DNA of 64,000 bases from Streptomyces griseofuscus (GTDB lineage Bacteria > Actinomycetota > Actinomycetes > Streptomycetales > Streptomycetaceae), in assembly GCF_014673495.1 (NCBI RefSeq), contig NZ_CP051006.1:5952001-6016000 (forward strand), given 5' to 3'. Shown in pieces: positions 8,642 through 17,759 of the stretch. The notes beneath the pieces were generated by a model. The model did no database searches and was not told the DNA's origin. It saw only the letters and a program-made list of their open reading frames with translations. The translations under genes were made by a program, and so were the position numbers. Position 1 is the stretch's first letter, and the number at the start of each line of letters is the position of its first letter.

Positions 8642-9442
8642 TCAGCCGCGCTGGATGCCCGAGGTGTCCTGGAGCACGCCGCGACGGCCGTCCTGGGTCT
8701 GGGCGATCAGCGTGGCGCCACGCTGCTCGACCGCCAAGTACCAGGTGCCCGGCGCCAGTTCGGCGATCGGGGCGGGCGAACCGTCCTCCGCGAACAGCGG
8801 ACGGGTCACCGGCACCGCGAACCAGAACGGCGAGAAGTCCGCCGGAGCGGCCTGCTGCGGCGCGGCACCCCCCGCGGGCGCCGGCTGCGGCGATCCGTAC
8901 GGCTGGCCCTGCTGCGGCTGGGCGCCGTACGGCTGCTGCGGGGCACCCTGGGCGCCCGGGTAGCCGTAACCGGCGGACGGCTGCGCGCCGTACGGGCTCG
9001 GCGCGACCGGCTTGGGCGCCGGGACCAGCGCGCCCTGGAGCGCCGGGACCAGCGGGCCGGCGACGGCGGCACCGGCGAGGATCAGCGCGGCGATGAACCC
9101 GAGCACGAGCCCGGCGCCCGCGCTGAGCCCGGACGGCACGTCCACCAGCGTCCAGAACAGGGTCCAGGCGGAGAGGATCGTGAATGCCGTGCCCACCACG
9201 CCGAGATCCAGGCCGAGCACCTTGCGCGGCTGCGGCAGGCAGCGGTTGAGCACGATCAGTACGGCACCGATGACGGCCCCCATGTACGTGCCGAGGCCCG
9301 TCCCGAGGTTGTCCCACACGCCCTGGCTGCCCGAGTATCCGGCGGCCGAGTAGGAGTAGAGATCGAGGAACGACGCGATGAACAGCAACACCGCTGCTCC
9401 GATCACCACGCCGTCGCCTCTAGTGAGGGAGCGGATGTTCAC
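8642..9442 (-). CDS. Four-TM membrane protein with Pro/Gln/Gly-rich tail
   Basis: This 266-residue protein has about four hydrophobic segments in its first 130 residues. A low-complexity linker follows with repeated YGAQP and QPYG blocks, and then a conserved C-terminal segment (FSPFWFAVPVTRPLF to GTWYLAVEQRG). The layout matches actinobacterial DUF5336-type proteins of unknown role. GTG at 9442 is preferred because AAGGA lies 8 bases upstream; an ATG 17 codons earlier lacks such a site. Confidence 0.75.
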   Translation of the reverse strand: MNIRSLTRGDGVVIGAAVLLFIASFLDLYSYSAAGYSGSQGVWDNLGTGLGTYMGAVIGAVLIVLNRCLPQPRKVLGLDLGVVGTAFTILSAWTLFWTLVDVPSGLSAGAGLVLGFIAALILAGAAVAGPLVPALQGALVPAPKPVAPSPYGAQPSAGYGYPGAQGAPQQPYGAQPQQGQPYGSPQPAPAGGAAPQQAAPADFSPFWFAVPVTRPLFAEDGSPAPIAELAPGTWYLAVEQRGATLIAQTQDGRRGVLQDTSGIQRG

Positions 9443-9524
9443 TTCAGGTCCTTCGTGAGTCGTCTCGTCGTCGCTAGACCCTACCGTCCGCAAGATCCGG
9501 CTGTCCGGCCGGTCGAGGCCCCGG

Positions 9525-10418
9525 TCAGGACTCGCGCAGGAAACTCACGATTCCCTCAGACATCCCCTGCGCGGCCTTCTGCCGCCAGGAGCCGCTGGTC
9601 AGCAGGGCGGCGTCCTTGTCGTCGCGCATGTTCCCGCACTCGATGAACACCTTGGGAACCGTTGACAGATTGAGACCGCCGAGGTCCGTGCGGGTATCGA
9701 GCGCGGTGCCGTGGCCGATGTAGTTGGACGGCGGCTCACCGGTCACCCGCCGGAAGTCCGACGCGATGCGCTCACCCAGATCGCGCGAGGGCCCGACGAT
9801 CGGCCGGGTGTCGGCGCCGCCCGCGTGCACGGCGCCCGGCAGGATCACATGGAAGCCCCGGTCGCCCACCGGCGCACCGTCTGCGTGGATCGAGATCGCC
9901 GCGTCCGCGTGCGCCTTGTTGCCGATCTCCGCCCGCTCGTCCACGCAGGGCCCCCAGTCCGGGCCCTTCTCGTCATGGGTCAGCCGTACGGCGGCACCCT
10001 GCCGCTCCAGCAACGCGCGCAGCCGGTGCGCCACGTCGAGCGTGAACCGCGCCTCGGCGTAACCGTCGTTCGTGGACGTACCGGTGGTGTCGCACTCCTT
10101 GCGGCCGTTGCCGACATCCACCTGGCGGTTGATCTCGGCCGTGTGCCGGAAGTTGTCCACGTTGTGCCCGGGGTCGATGACCACGACCTTGCCCTTGAGC
10201 GGCGCGGCCGCCTTGTCATCGGCGCTCGGCGCAACGGACGGCGAACTCGGCGCCACCGGCTTCGCCGCACCACCACTCTCGGCCGCTCCGCCGCCCGCCG
10301 CGTACACCCCCCACCCGACGAGCCCCCCGACCACCAGCGCCCCACCGGCCACAACCATCGGCATCCGCCAGGAACGACGCTGCTGCGGGGGTTCGGATTC
10401 CGGATCTGTGTATGACAC
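9525..10418 (-). CDS. N-acetylmuramoyl-L-alanine amidase (Amidase_3)
   Basis: This 297-residue membrane-anchored zinc amidase cuts the muramic acid-L-alanine bond of peptidoglycan outside the cell. It has a short cytoplasmic tail, one TM segment near residues 19-42, a Pro/Ser/Ala linker and then an Amidase_3 domain. Zinc ligands are visible in IDPGH (residues 82-85), in a Glu of the TLDVAHRLR region and in SIHADGA. The catalytic Glu is in KVFIECGNM near the C-terminus. It is downstream of a leftward methyltransferase gene with a 22-base gap. Confidence 0.92.
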   Translation of the reverse strand: MSYTDPESEPPQQRRSWRMPMVVAGGALVVGGLVGWGVYAAGGGAAESGGAAKPVAPSSPSVAPSADDKAAAPLKGKVVVIDPGHNVDNFRHTAEINRQVDVGNGRKECDTTGTSTNDGYAEARFTLDVAHRLRALLERQGAAVRLTHDEKGPDWGPCVDERAEIGNKAHADAAISIHADGAPVGDRGFHVILPGAVHAGGADTRPIVGPSRDLGERIASDFRRVTGEPPSNYIGHGTALDTRTDLGGLNLSTVPKVFIECGNMRDDKDAALLTSGSWRQKAAQGMSEGIVSFLRES

Positions 10419-10440
10419 GTCAGCGACTCTAACCGGGACC

Positions 10441-11091
10441 TCAGATCCCCGCCCCCGTTCGCCGCAGGACCCGCAGGGAGCCGGTGGCGGTGGTTTCGGT
10501 GAAGGCGCCGGAGGCGAGGGCGCGGAGGTAGATGCGGTAGGGGGCCTGGCCGGTGAACTCGTCCTTCGGGTCGGGGAAGACGTCGTGGATGGCGAGCAGT
10601 CCGCCGTCGGCGATGTGCGGCGCCCAGCCCTCGTAGTCGGCGGTGGCGTGTTCGTCGGTGTGGCCGCCGTCGATGAAGACGAAGCCCAGCGGGCCGCCCC
10701 ACACCGCCGCGACCTGCGGCGACCGGCCGACCAGTGCGATCACTTGCTCTTCGAGGCCCGCCTTGAACAGCGTGCGCCGGAAGGTGGGCAGCGTGTCCAT
10801 CAGCCCGACCTCGGGGTCGACGGTCTCCGGGTCGTGGTAGTCCCAGCCCGGCTGCTGCTCCTCGCTGCCCCGGTGATGGTCCACGGTCAGCGCGGTCACC
10901 CCCGCCGCCCGCGCCGCGTCGGCCACCAGCACGGTCGACCGCCCGCAGTACGTGCCCACCTCCAGCAGGGGCAGCCCCAGCGCCCCCGCCTCCACCGCCG
11001 CCGCGTACAGGGCGAGCCCCTCGTCCACGGGCATGAACCCCTTGGCCGCCTCGAACGCGGTGAGAATCTCGGGCTGGGGGGCGGTGGCCAT
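10441..11091 (-). CDS. Class I SAM methyltransferase (Methyltransf_24-like)
   Basis: This 216-residue protein has a SAM-binding strand and loop (LLEVGTYCGRSTVLVADAA), an acidic TVDHHRGSEEQQ segment and VFIDGGHTDEHATADYEGW, the hallmark of the Methyltransf_24 group acting on sugars or small O-nucleophiles. It lies just upstream of the amidase gene on the same strand. The substrate is unknown. Confidence 0.85.
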   Translation of the reverse strand: MATAPQPEILTAFEAAKGFMPVDEGLALYAAAVEAGALGLPLLEVGTYCGRSTVLVADAARAAGVTALTVDHHRGSEEQQPGWDYHDPETVDPEVGLMDTLPTFRRTLFKAGLEEQVIALVGRSPQVAAVWGGPLGFVFIDGGHTDEHATADYEGWAPHIADGGLLAIHDVFPDPKDEFTGQAPYRIYLRALASGAFTETTATGSLRVLRRTGAGI

Positions 11092-11170
11092 AGGACGCCT
11101 TTCGCAGGTGGCACGGCTGTTCGGGCTGTTCGGGTCCCATGCTGCCGCACGCTGTGAACGGGCGTGACGT

Positions 11171-11194
11171 GGGGCGCCCTTAGGGGGGCGCCCC
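11171..11194 (-). terminator. Hairpin after exporter gene
   Basis: GGGGCGCCC (11171-11179) pairs with GGGCGCCCC (11186-11194) around a 6-base loop, 23 bases past the stop of the leftward MFS gene. Overlapping alternative stems extend to about 11213. Confidence 0.6.
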
Positions 11195-11217
11195 CAAGGG
11201 CGTCTCCCTAAGGAGAG

Positions 11218-12963
11218 CTACACACTCACCGCTTCACCCGGCAGGGACAGGTCCATCTCGACCGCCCGCTCCTCACCGTGATGCGTCGCCGCGGAAGCGA
11301 GCGGTCCGTGGCCGTAAGCCCGCGCCGCGAGGACGTACGCCCCCCGCGCCGGCACCGCGAGCTGGTACCGGCCCGCCTCGTCGGAGACGGCCGCCCCGGC
11401 CTGCCGGCCGCGGTGGTCGATCAGCGTCACCTTGGCCCGGGCGACGGGCACACCGGTCGCGTCCAGCACCCGCCCCCGGAACCCACGCAGCACCTCCTCC
11501 GCCAGCTCCAGCACGGCCTCGTCCGCCTCGCTGCTGGCCCGCAGCTGCACCTGCCGCACCGGGCGGCCGGCCTTCGGCAGGAACAGGGCGAGCACCAGGC
11601 CCGCCGCCACCGCCCCCGTCGCGATGAGGAACGACACCCGGAACCCGTGCATCGTCGGGATCGCCATACCCCCCACGGTGTGCGCCGTGTTGGCGAGCAC
11701 CATGCCGATGACGGCGCTGGACACCGACGTACCGATCGACCGCATCAGCGTGTTGAGCCCGTTCGCCGCGCCCGTCTCCGAGGCCGGTACCGCGCCGACG
11801 ATCAGCGCGGGCAGCGAGGAGTACGCGAGCCCGATGCCCGCGCCGAGGATCACGGACGTGACGATCGTCTCCCAGGCCGCCTGCATCAGGCCGAGCCCGC
11901 CGCCGTAGCCGATCGCGATGATCAGGAGGCCCATGATCAGGGTGGTCTTCGGGCCGTAGCGGGCGGAGAGACGGGCGTACACCGGCGCGGTGAACATCAT
12001 CGTCAGGCCCAGCGGCGCCACGCACAGACCGGCGACGACCATCGACTGGCCGAGCCCGTACCCGGTGGCCTTCGGCAGCTGGAGCAGCTGGGGCAGGACG
12101 AGCGAGACGACGTAGAACGCGACGCCGACCATGATCGACGCCAGGTTGGTGAAGAGCACCGCGGGGCGCGCGGTGGTGCGCAGATCGACCAGCGGCGCCT
12201 TGGCGCGCAGCTCGTACAGGCCCCACAGGAGAAGCACGACGACGGCCGCGACGAACAGGCCGAGGGTCGTCGCCGAGGACCAGCCCCAGTCGCTGCCCTT
12301 GGTGATGGGCAGCAGGAGCAGCACCAGACCGGCGGAGAGCCCGAGCGCGCCGGGCAGGTCGAAGGTGCCCGCCGCGCGCATCGGGGACTCGGGGACGGTG
12401 AGCAGGGTGAGGGCGATGGCGAGCACGCCGAGCCCGGCGGCGCCGTAGAACAGCGCGTGCCAGTTCATGTGCTGGGCGACCAGCGCGGCGGCGGGCAGGG
12501 CGAGGCCACCGCCCACGCCTATGGAGGAGCTCATCAGGGCCATCGCCGAGCCGAGCCGTTCGCGCGGCAGCATGTCCCGCATCAGGCCGATGCCGAGGGG
12601 GATCGCACCCATGGCGAAGCCCTGGAGGGTACGGCCCACGATCATGACGAGCAGCTGGCTGGTGAGCGCGCTGACCAGCGCGCCGATCACCATCACGGCG
12701 AGGCTGGCGATCAGCATGCGCCGCTTGCCGTACAGATCGCCGAGCCGGCCCATGATCGGGGTGGCGACGGCGCCGGACAGCAGGGTCGAGGTGAGTACCC
12801 AGGTGGCGTTGCTGGGCGCGGTGTGCAGCAGCAGGGGCAGGTCTTTGATGACCGGCACGAGCAGGGTCTGCATCACCGCGACCACGATGCCGGCGAAGGC
12901 GAGCACCGGGACGACGGCTCCGCTCGCCTCGCGCCGGGGTTCGTCGGTCGTCGTGTGGGTCAT
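11218..12963 (-). CDS. MFS exporter (DHA2-like, 14 TM) with C-terminal carboxypeptidase-regulatory-like domain
   Basis: This 581-residue proton-coupled exporter shows the DHA2 motif GRLGDLYGKRRM after TM2 and about 14 hydrophobic segments up to residue 475. About 85 soluble residues follow (FRGRVLDATGVPVARAKVTLIDHRG onward), which look like a single carboxypeptidase-regulatory/CnaB-type beta sandwich. ATG at 12963 is chosen because GGGAGG precedes it; an upstream ATG has no such site. The substrate is unknown. The added domain is uncommon in MFS families but recurs in Streptomyces. Confidence 0.9.
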   Translation of the reverse strand: MTHTTTDEPRREASGAVVPVLAFAGIVVAVMQTLLVPVIKDLPLLLHTAPSNATWVLTSTLLSGAVATPIMGRLGDLYGKRRMLIASLAVMVIGALVSALTSQLLVMIVGRTLQGFAMGAIPLGIGLMRDMLPRERLGSAMALMSSSIGVGGGLALPAAALVAQHMNWHALFYGAAGLGVLAIALTLLTVPESPMRAAGTFDLPGALGLSAGLVLLLLPITKGSDWGWSSATTLGLFVAAVVVLLLWGLYELRAKAPLVDLRTTARPAVLFTNLASIMVGVAFYVVSLVLPQLLQLPKATGYGLGQSMVVAGLCVAPLGLTMMFTAPVYARLSARYGPKTTLIMGLLIIAIGYGGGLGLMQAAWETIVTSVILGAGIGLAYSSLPALIVGAVPASETGAANGLNTLMRSIGTSVSSAVIGMVLANTAHTVGGMAIPTMHGFRVSFLIATGAVAAGLVLALFLPKAGRPVRQVQLRASSEADEAVLELAEEVLRGFRGRVLDATGVPVARAKVTLIDHRGRQAGAAVSDEAGRYQLAVPARGAYVLAARAYGHGPLASAATHHGEERAVEMDLSLPGEAVSV

Positions 12964-13099
12964 TGAGGGCGGCCTCCCGTAGAGCATGAGTGCGGCGTAA
13001 ACCTCGTATGCACAGGCAACTATTCCGTTGCTTCGGGCCCCTAAAGATTATTTGACCATCCTATGGGTTTCTGATTCGGCGTCAGGAATGGTCATTGTG

Positions 13100-13113
13100 T
13101 GGAACACGTTCTA
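13100..13113. promoter_or_regulatory. KstR-type operator before the thiolase remnant
   Basis: TGGAACACGTTCTA differs from the KstR consensus TAGAACnnGTTCTA at one position. It ends 11 bases before the start codon of the truncated thiolase, where it would overlap a promoter or transcription start. Confidence 0.75.
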
Positions 13114-13124
13114 GTCTGCGCGCC

Positions 13125-13466
13125 ATGAAGGCCTATGTAGCCGGGGTCGGGATGACCAGGTTCGAGAAGCCCGAGACCCGTGACTGGCAGTACTGGGACA
13201 TGGTGCGGGAGGCCGGTGGGGTCGCGCTCGCGGACGCCCGGATCGGATACGACGAGGTGGAACAGGTTCCAGTCGGTTACTTCTCCGGCGGTCTGATCTC
13301 CAAGGGGCATCCGCTCGGCGCGACCGGCGTCGCCCAGACCGCCGAACTGGTCTGGCAGCGGCGCGGCGCGGCGGCCCGGCGGCAGGTCGAGGGGGCGCGG
13401 GTGGGGCTCGCGCACAACATCGGTCTTGGCGGGGCGGCGGTGGTGACCGTACTGAAGGCGGTGTGA
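13125..13466 (+). pseudogene. Lipid-transfer-protein/SCP-x-type thiolase with in-frame internal deletion
   Basis: The product is only 113 residues, against about 390 for this thiolase family. Residues 1-50 are a normal N-terminus (YVAGVGMTRFEKPETRDW, DEVEQVPVGY). At residue 51 the sequence jumps to the normal C-terminus (SGGLISKGHPLGATGVAQ, VGLAHNIGLGGAAVV). The catalytic Cys loop and His region in the missing middle of roughly 280 codons are absent, yet the frame is kept and the KstR-type operator remains. It should have no thiolase activity. An assembly collapse is possible but the join shows no obvious repeat. Confidence 0.85.
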
Positions 13467-13553
13467 TCAGGGCGGGCGGGGTGACGTAGTCCGCGCGGAG
13501 TAGGACCCCCTGGTCCGAAATGCCGATGCAAGGACCGTAACGGGCCTGAGACC

Positions 13554-14984
13554 ATGACATCCATGCTGGAGACCGCCGACACCCCGCCCCTCATATCCCG
13601 ACGTACGACGCCCCCGACCTGGTTGGTGGTGGCGCTGGCCTGCGCCGGACAGTTCTTGGTGGTGCTGGACGTCTCCGTGGTGAACGTCGCGCTGCCGTCC
13701 ATGCGCACGGACCTCGGCCTCAGCGTCTCCGGCCTGCAATGGGTGGTGAACGCGTACGCGATCGCCTTCGCCGGGCTCATGCTCCTCGGCGGCCGGGCCG
13801 GCGATCTGTACGGCCGCAAGCGGATGTTCCTCGTCGGCCTCGGCCTGTTCACCCTGGCCTCGCTGGGCGGCGGCCTCGCCCAGGAGGGCTGGCAACTGCT
13901 GCTCGCCCGCGCGGTGCAGGGCCTCGGCGCGGCGGTCCTCGCGCCCTCCACGCTCACCCTGCTGACCGCCGCGGTGCCCGAGGGCGCAGCCCGCGCACGG
14001 GCCATCGCCACCTGGGCCGCGGTCGGCGCGGGCGGCGGCGCCGCGGGCGGACTCGTCGGCGGGGTCCTGGTGGACGTGCTGTCCTGGCGCTGGGTGCTGC
14101 TGATCAATGTGCCGGTGGGCGCGGTCGTACTGGCCGGCTCGCTGCGCTGGCTGGTGGAGAGCCGCGCCGGGGACCGCCGCCGCCTCGACCTGCCCGGCGC
14201 GCTGCTGGTCACCGCCGGTCTGGGCACGCTGGCGTACGGCATCTCACGCACCCAGGAGAGGGGCTGGACCGACCCGGCGAGCCTGCTGCCGCTGGCCGCC
14301 GGCGTGCTGCTGCTCGCCCTGTTCCTGCTGGTCGAGGCGCGGACCCCGGCCCCGCTGATGCCGCTCGGACTGCTGCGGCGGCGTCCGGTGGCCTCGGCGA
14401 ACGCGGCGATGCTGGTGTCCGGTTCGGCGATGTTCTGCATGTGGTACTTCATGACGCTGTACGCGCAGAACGTGCTCGGCTACTCTCCGCTGGCGGCCGG
14501 TGCCGCGCTGGTGCCCAGCTCGCTCGCCGTGATCATCGGTTCCAAGGTGGCGCCGCGGCTGATGCGCACGGCCGGGCCGCGCTTCGTGGCGGTGCTCGGC
14601 ACGCTGATCGGCGCGAGCGGATTCGCCTGGCAGTCCACGATGAGCGCGCACGAGGCGTATGTCACCGCGATCATGTGCCCGGGCATCCTGATGATGCTGG
14701 GCGGCGGTCTGGCGATGACCCCGCTGGCCGCGCTGGCGACCTCGGGGGCGGCGGTCGGCGAGGCCGGGGTGGTCTCGGGCCTGGTCAACACCTCGCGCAC
14801 GATGGGCGGTTCGCTCGGTCTCGCGGTGATGTCGACCATCGCCGCGTCCGGCACGGGCACCGGCACCGGGCCCCAGGCCCTGACCGACGGCTACGCGCTG
14901 GCCTTCCGCGCCTCCACGGCGGTGCTGCTGGGCGGGGCGCTGCTGATGGCGCTGTGGCTGCCGCGCCATCTGCCGCAGAAGTGA
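13554..14984 (+). CDS. MFS multidrug exporter (DHA2/EmrB-QacA type)
   Basis: This 476-residue inner-membrane exporter has about 14 hydrophobic segments. Family motifs are LDVSVVNVALPSM in TM1, GGRAGDLYGRKRMFLVG after TM2 and WRWVLLINVPVGA. The upstream 87-base gap shows no operator I recognise, and no TetR or MarR gene is adjacent. The substrate is unknown. Confidence 0.92.
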   Translation: MTSMLETADTPPLISRRTTPPTWLVVALACAGQFLVVLDVSVVNVALPSMRTDLGLSVSGLQWVVNAYAIAFAGLMLLGGRAGDLYGRKRMFLVGLGLFTLASLGGGLAQEGWQLLLARAVQGLGAAVLAPSTLTLLTAAVPEGAARARAIATWAAVGAGGGAAGGLVGGVLVDVLSWRWVLLINVPVGAVVLAGSLRWLVESRAGDRRRLDLPGALLVTAGLGTLAYGISRTQERGWTDPASLLPLAAGVLLLALFLLVEARTPAPLMPLGLLRRRPVASANAAMLVSGSAMFCMWYFMTLYAQNVLGYSPLAAGAALVPSSLAVIIGSKVAPRLMRTAGPRFVAVLGTLIGASGFAWQSTMSAHEAYVTAIMCPGILMMLGGGLAMTPLAALATSGAAVGEAGVVSGLVNTSRTMGGSLGLAVMSTIAASGTGTGTGPQALTDGYALAFRASTAVLLGGALLMALWLPRHLPQK

Positions 14985-15078
14985 CCGTCTGCCGGGGCCG
15001 TTCGCGCGGCGGGGCCCGCGGCCGTCCTTGGCACGGGCCCCACGGCCGTCCGTACCGCCGCTCTCCCCGCCACCGGTC

Positions 15079-15705
15079 CTACAACCACCCCTGCTGACGG
15101 GCCTCCCGCACCGCCTCCGCGCGGTTGCGGGTTCCGGTCTTGCCGATGGCCGAGGACAGGTAGTTGCGCACGGTGGACTCGGACAGATGCAGCCGGCCCG
15201 CGACATCGGCGACGGTCGCCCCGTCCACGGACGCCGTCAGCACCTCGCACTCGCGCGGGGTGAGCGGATTCGGCCCGGCGCTGAGCGCGGCCGTCGCCAG
15301 CGCCGGATCGACCACGGTCTCCCCGGCCAGCACCCGCCGCACCGCCGCCGCCAGCTCCTCCACCGGCCCGTCCTTGACCAGGAACCCGGCCGCCCCGGCC
15401 TCCAGGGCCCGGCGCAGATACCCCGGCCGCCCGAAGGTCGTCAGGATCAGCACCCGGCAGCCCGGCGCCCGCGCCCGCAACGCCTCCGCCGCGTCGAGCC
15501 CGCTCATCCCGGGCAGCTCGATGTCCAGCAGCGCGACATCCGGCTCGTGCCGGAGCACGGCGTCCACGATGGCGTCCCCCGCGGCCACCTGCGCCACGAC
15601 CTCGATGTCCGCCTCCATCCCGAGCAACAGGGCGAGCGCGCCGCGCATCATGCCCTGGTCCTCGGCGAGGAGAACCCGGATCGCCCCCCGGGGTGTCTCG
15701 TTCAT
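15079..15705 (-). CDS. NarL/DesR-type response regulator
   Basis: This 208-residue regulator has a receiver domain (LLAEDQGMMRGALALLL, phosphoacceptor Asp near residue 61 in VALLDIELPGM, Lys in FLVKDG). A LuxR helix-turn-helix follows (LTPRECEVLTASVDGATVADVAGRLHLSESTVRNYLSSAIGK). It is the last gene of a leftward operon of ABC ATPase, permease, kinase and regulator. The inverted repeat TTGTAC-N11-GTACAA upstream of the operon is a candidate target. Confidence 0.93.
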   Translation of the reverse strand: MNETPRGAIRVLLAEDQGMMRGALALLLGMEADIEVVAQVAAGDAIVDAVLRHEPDVALLDIELPGMSGLDAAEALRARAPGCRVLILTTFGRPGYLRRALEAGAAGFLVKDGPVEELAAAVRRVLAGETVVDPALATAALSAGPNPLTPRECEVLTASVDGATVADVAGRLHLSESTVRNYLSSAIGKTGTRNRAEAVREARQQGWL

Positions 15706-15729
15706 GGAGTCAGCGTACGGCCGACCGCC

Positions 15730-17025
15730 TCACGAAGGATCCGGCGCCGCCGACCGGGCCGCCGCCGACTCCTGCGCCACCAGCGGGAGTTCCGCCGTCA
15801 CCGTGAAACCGCCGCGTGGCGCGGGGCCCGCCGTGAGGGAGCCGCCCGCGGCGGCCAGGCGTTCGGTGAGGCCCGTGAGGCCGGTGCCGCCGATGCCCGG
15901 GGCGGAGCGGCTGACCGGGGCGCCGGAGCCGTCGTCGGTGACCGTCAGCCGGACGCGTTCCGCGGCGCTGGTCACGGTGATCTCGCAGCGGCCCGCGTCG
16001 CTGTGCCGGATCACATTGGTGACCGCCTCCCGGACCACCCACCCCAGCAGGGCCTCCGTCTGCGGTGCGAGCGCGGTGCCGGACCGGCGGAAGACCGGCT
16101 CGACGCCCGCCGCCGTCAACGCCGAGCGGGCGCGGTCCAGTTCGGTCGCCAGACTGCCCTCGCGATAGCCGGTGACCGCCTCCCGGATCTCGGTCAGCGC
16201 CTGCCGGCCCACCGACTCGATGTCCGTGATCTGGCCGAGCGCCGCGTCCATGTCGCGCGGGGCCAGCCGACGGGCCGCCTCGGACTTCACCACGATCACC
16301 GACAGGGTGTGGCCCAGCAGATCGTGCAGATCGCGGGAGAAGCGCGCCCGCTCCTCCTCCACCGCGCGCCGGGCCAGTTCCTCGCGGGCGGCACGCAACT
16401 CCCGTACCGCCTCGGACAGTCCGAGGATCGCGGCGGTCACCATGGTGGACAGGAAGGTGGCGTACCCGATGTTCGTCGCGTCCGACCAGCCGCCGCGCAC
16501 CCCGGACAGCGCGGCCGCGTAGACCGCCAGCAGGATCCCCGATCGGCCCAGCCACGGTCCGCGCAGGGCGGCGCCCGTGGCCAGGCCGAGCAGCGGGAAG
16601 AACATCAGCCAGTTGCCGCCGTAGCCGACCGCGAGACCCGTGGTCAGCAGGCCCATCAGCAGCAGCGCCACCCGGGTGCGCGGCTCCTCGCGCCTGGTCC
16701 GGTCGAAGGAGCGGAAGGTGACGTAGATGTACAGGCTGTTGAAGACGAACAGACCCAGCCCGCCGACCAGCGGGTCCGGGGTCCGCCCCTGGAGCAGATT
16801 GGCGAAGGCCCCCATCCCCATCAGCAGCCAGGGCAGCAGAGCGAAGCCGGTGGGCGGCGGCCCGGGATCGCTGACCGCAGGTGTCTCACCCCGCTTCCGG
16901 GCGTCCCGCGAGGCGGCCTTGAGCCGCTCGTTCTCCGCCTTCCAGCGGTCCAGATCCGCCTTCCACTCCAGCCGCGCCGCCCGCCAGGCCCGCGCCTGGC
17001 ACCGCACCCTCCGCCACCCCGACAT
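15730..17025 (-). CDS. DesK-family sensor histidine kinase
   Basis: This 431-residue kinase has about five to six TM segments between residues 60 and 205. The dimerisation/phosphoacceptor helix is RFSRDLHDLLGHTLSVIVVKSE with the His near 234, and an HATPase_c domain (VVREAVTNVIRHSDA, DDGSGAP, GTGLTGLTERL) follows. It lies 24 bases upstream of its response regulator. The cue is not visible, but the ABC exporter in the same operon suggests sensing of a membrane stress or exported drug. Confidence 0.93.
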   Translation of the reverse strand: MSGWRRVRCQARAWRAARLEWKADLDRWKAENERLKAASRDARKRGETPAVSDPGPPPTGFALLPWLLMGMGAFANLLQGRTPDPLVGGLGLFVFNSLYIYVTFRSFDRTRREEPRTRVALLLMGLLTTGLAVGYGGNWLMFFPLLGLATGAALRGPWLGRSGILLAVYAAALSGVRGGWSDATNIGYATFLSTMVTAAILGLSEAVRELRAAREELARRAVEEERARFSRDLHDLLGHTLSVIVVKSEAARRLAPRDMDAALGQITDIESVGRQALTEIREAVTGYREGSLATELDRARSALTAAGVEPVFRRSGTALAPQTEALLGWVVREAVTNVIRHSDAGRCEITVTSAAERVRLTVTDDGSGAPVSRSAPGIGGTGLTGLTERLAAAGGSLTAGPAPRGGFTVTAELPLVAQESAAARSAAPDPS

Positions 17026-17042
17026 ATCTTCGTTCCCCCAGG

Positions 17043-17759
17043 TCAGACGGTTCCCGCCCTGCGGCGGTACGACAGCACGGCGTACGATCCGAAGACCAGC
17101 AGCCAGCCCGTCAGCACGATGATCGCACCGGCCTCGGGGGCGTGCCCCTCCGCGACCGCGCCGCCCAGCTCGGCGAACCGGTTGGTCGGTGTGTACACCG
17201 AGACCGACCGCAGCCACCCGGGGAACAGCGTGGTCGGGAACCACAGCCCGCCCAGCACGGCCAGGCCCAGATTGCACGCCATGTTGGCCACGCCCGTGGC
17301 GGGACCGGTCAGCCGGTAGCCGTTGCCGAGGCCCAGCAGCGTGAACGGCACCGAGCCCAGCCACAGCAGGAGTGCGACCGCCGCCCACTGCCACACCGCG
17401 AGCCGCACCCCGTTGACCAGGCCGCCCGCCGCCAGCACGGCGACGATCGAGGGCAGCACCGTCACCACACCGGTCAGCGTCCGCCCGGTAACCACCTCGC
17501 GCGGGGTCATCGGCGTCACCCGCAGCTGCCGCAGCCAGCCCACCGCGCGGTCCTCGGCGACCGCGCCGCCGGTGTTCAGGGCGGAGCCGACGGCGCCGTA
17601 CGCCGCCATGCCGACCATCGCCGCCGTACGCCATGCCCCGTCGTTCTCACCGATGTTGGTGAACAGCAGGTACATCATGACGGGCATCAGGATCCCGCCG
17701 ATCACAAATCCCAGGTCGCGCAGGGTGCGACGGATCTCCAGCCGGACGTAGGCGAGCAT
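17043..17759 (-). CDS. ABC-2 type transporter permease
   Basis: This 238-residue membrane protein has six predicted TM segments. The central cytoplasmic RQLRVTPMTPREVVTGR segment is typical of DrrB-like permeases. It begins at an ATG overlapping the ATPase stop by 1 base (TGATG), so translation is coupled. It is followed after 17 bases by the kinase gene. Confidence 0.9.
   Translation of the reverse strand: MLAYVRLEIRRTLRDLGFVIGGILMPVMMYLLFTNIGENDGAWRTAAMVGMAAYGAVGSALNTGGAVAEDRAVGWLRQLRVTPMTPREVVTGRTLTGVVTVLPSIVAVLAAGGLVNGVRLAVWQWAAVALLLWLGSVPFTLLGLGNGYRLTGPATGVANMACNLGLAVLGGLWFPTTLFPGWLRSVSVYTPTNRFAELGGAVAEGHAPEAGAIIVLTGWLLVFGSYAVLSYRRRAGTV

Noticed and set aside
15028..17319. Long open frame on the plus strand opposite the two-component/ABC genes
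   Set aside because: The frame is an antisense shadow of GC-rich coding DNA; its translation is low-complexity Arg/Gly/Pro-rich, while the minus strand holds clear kinase and regulator domains.
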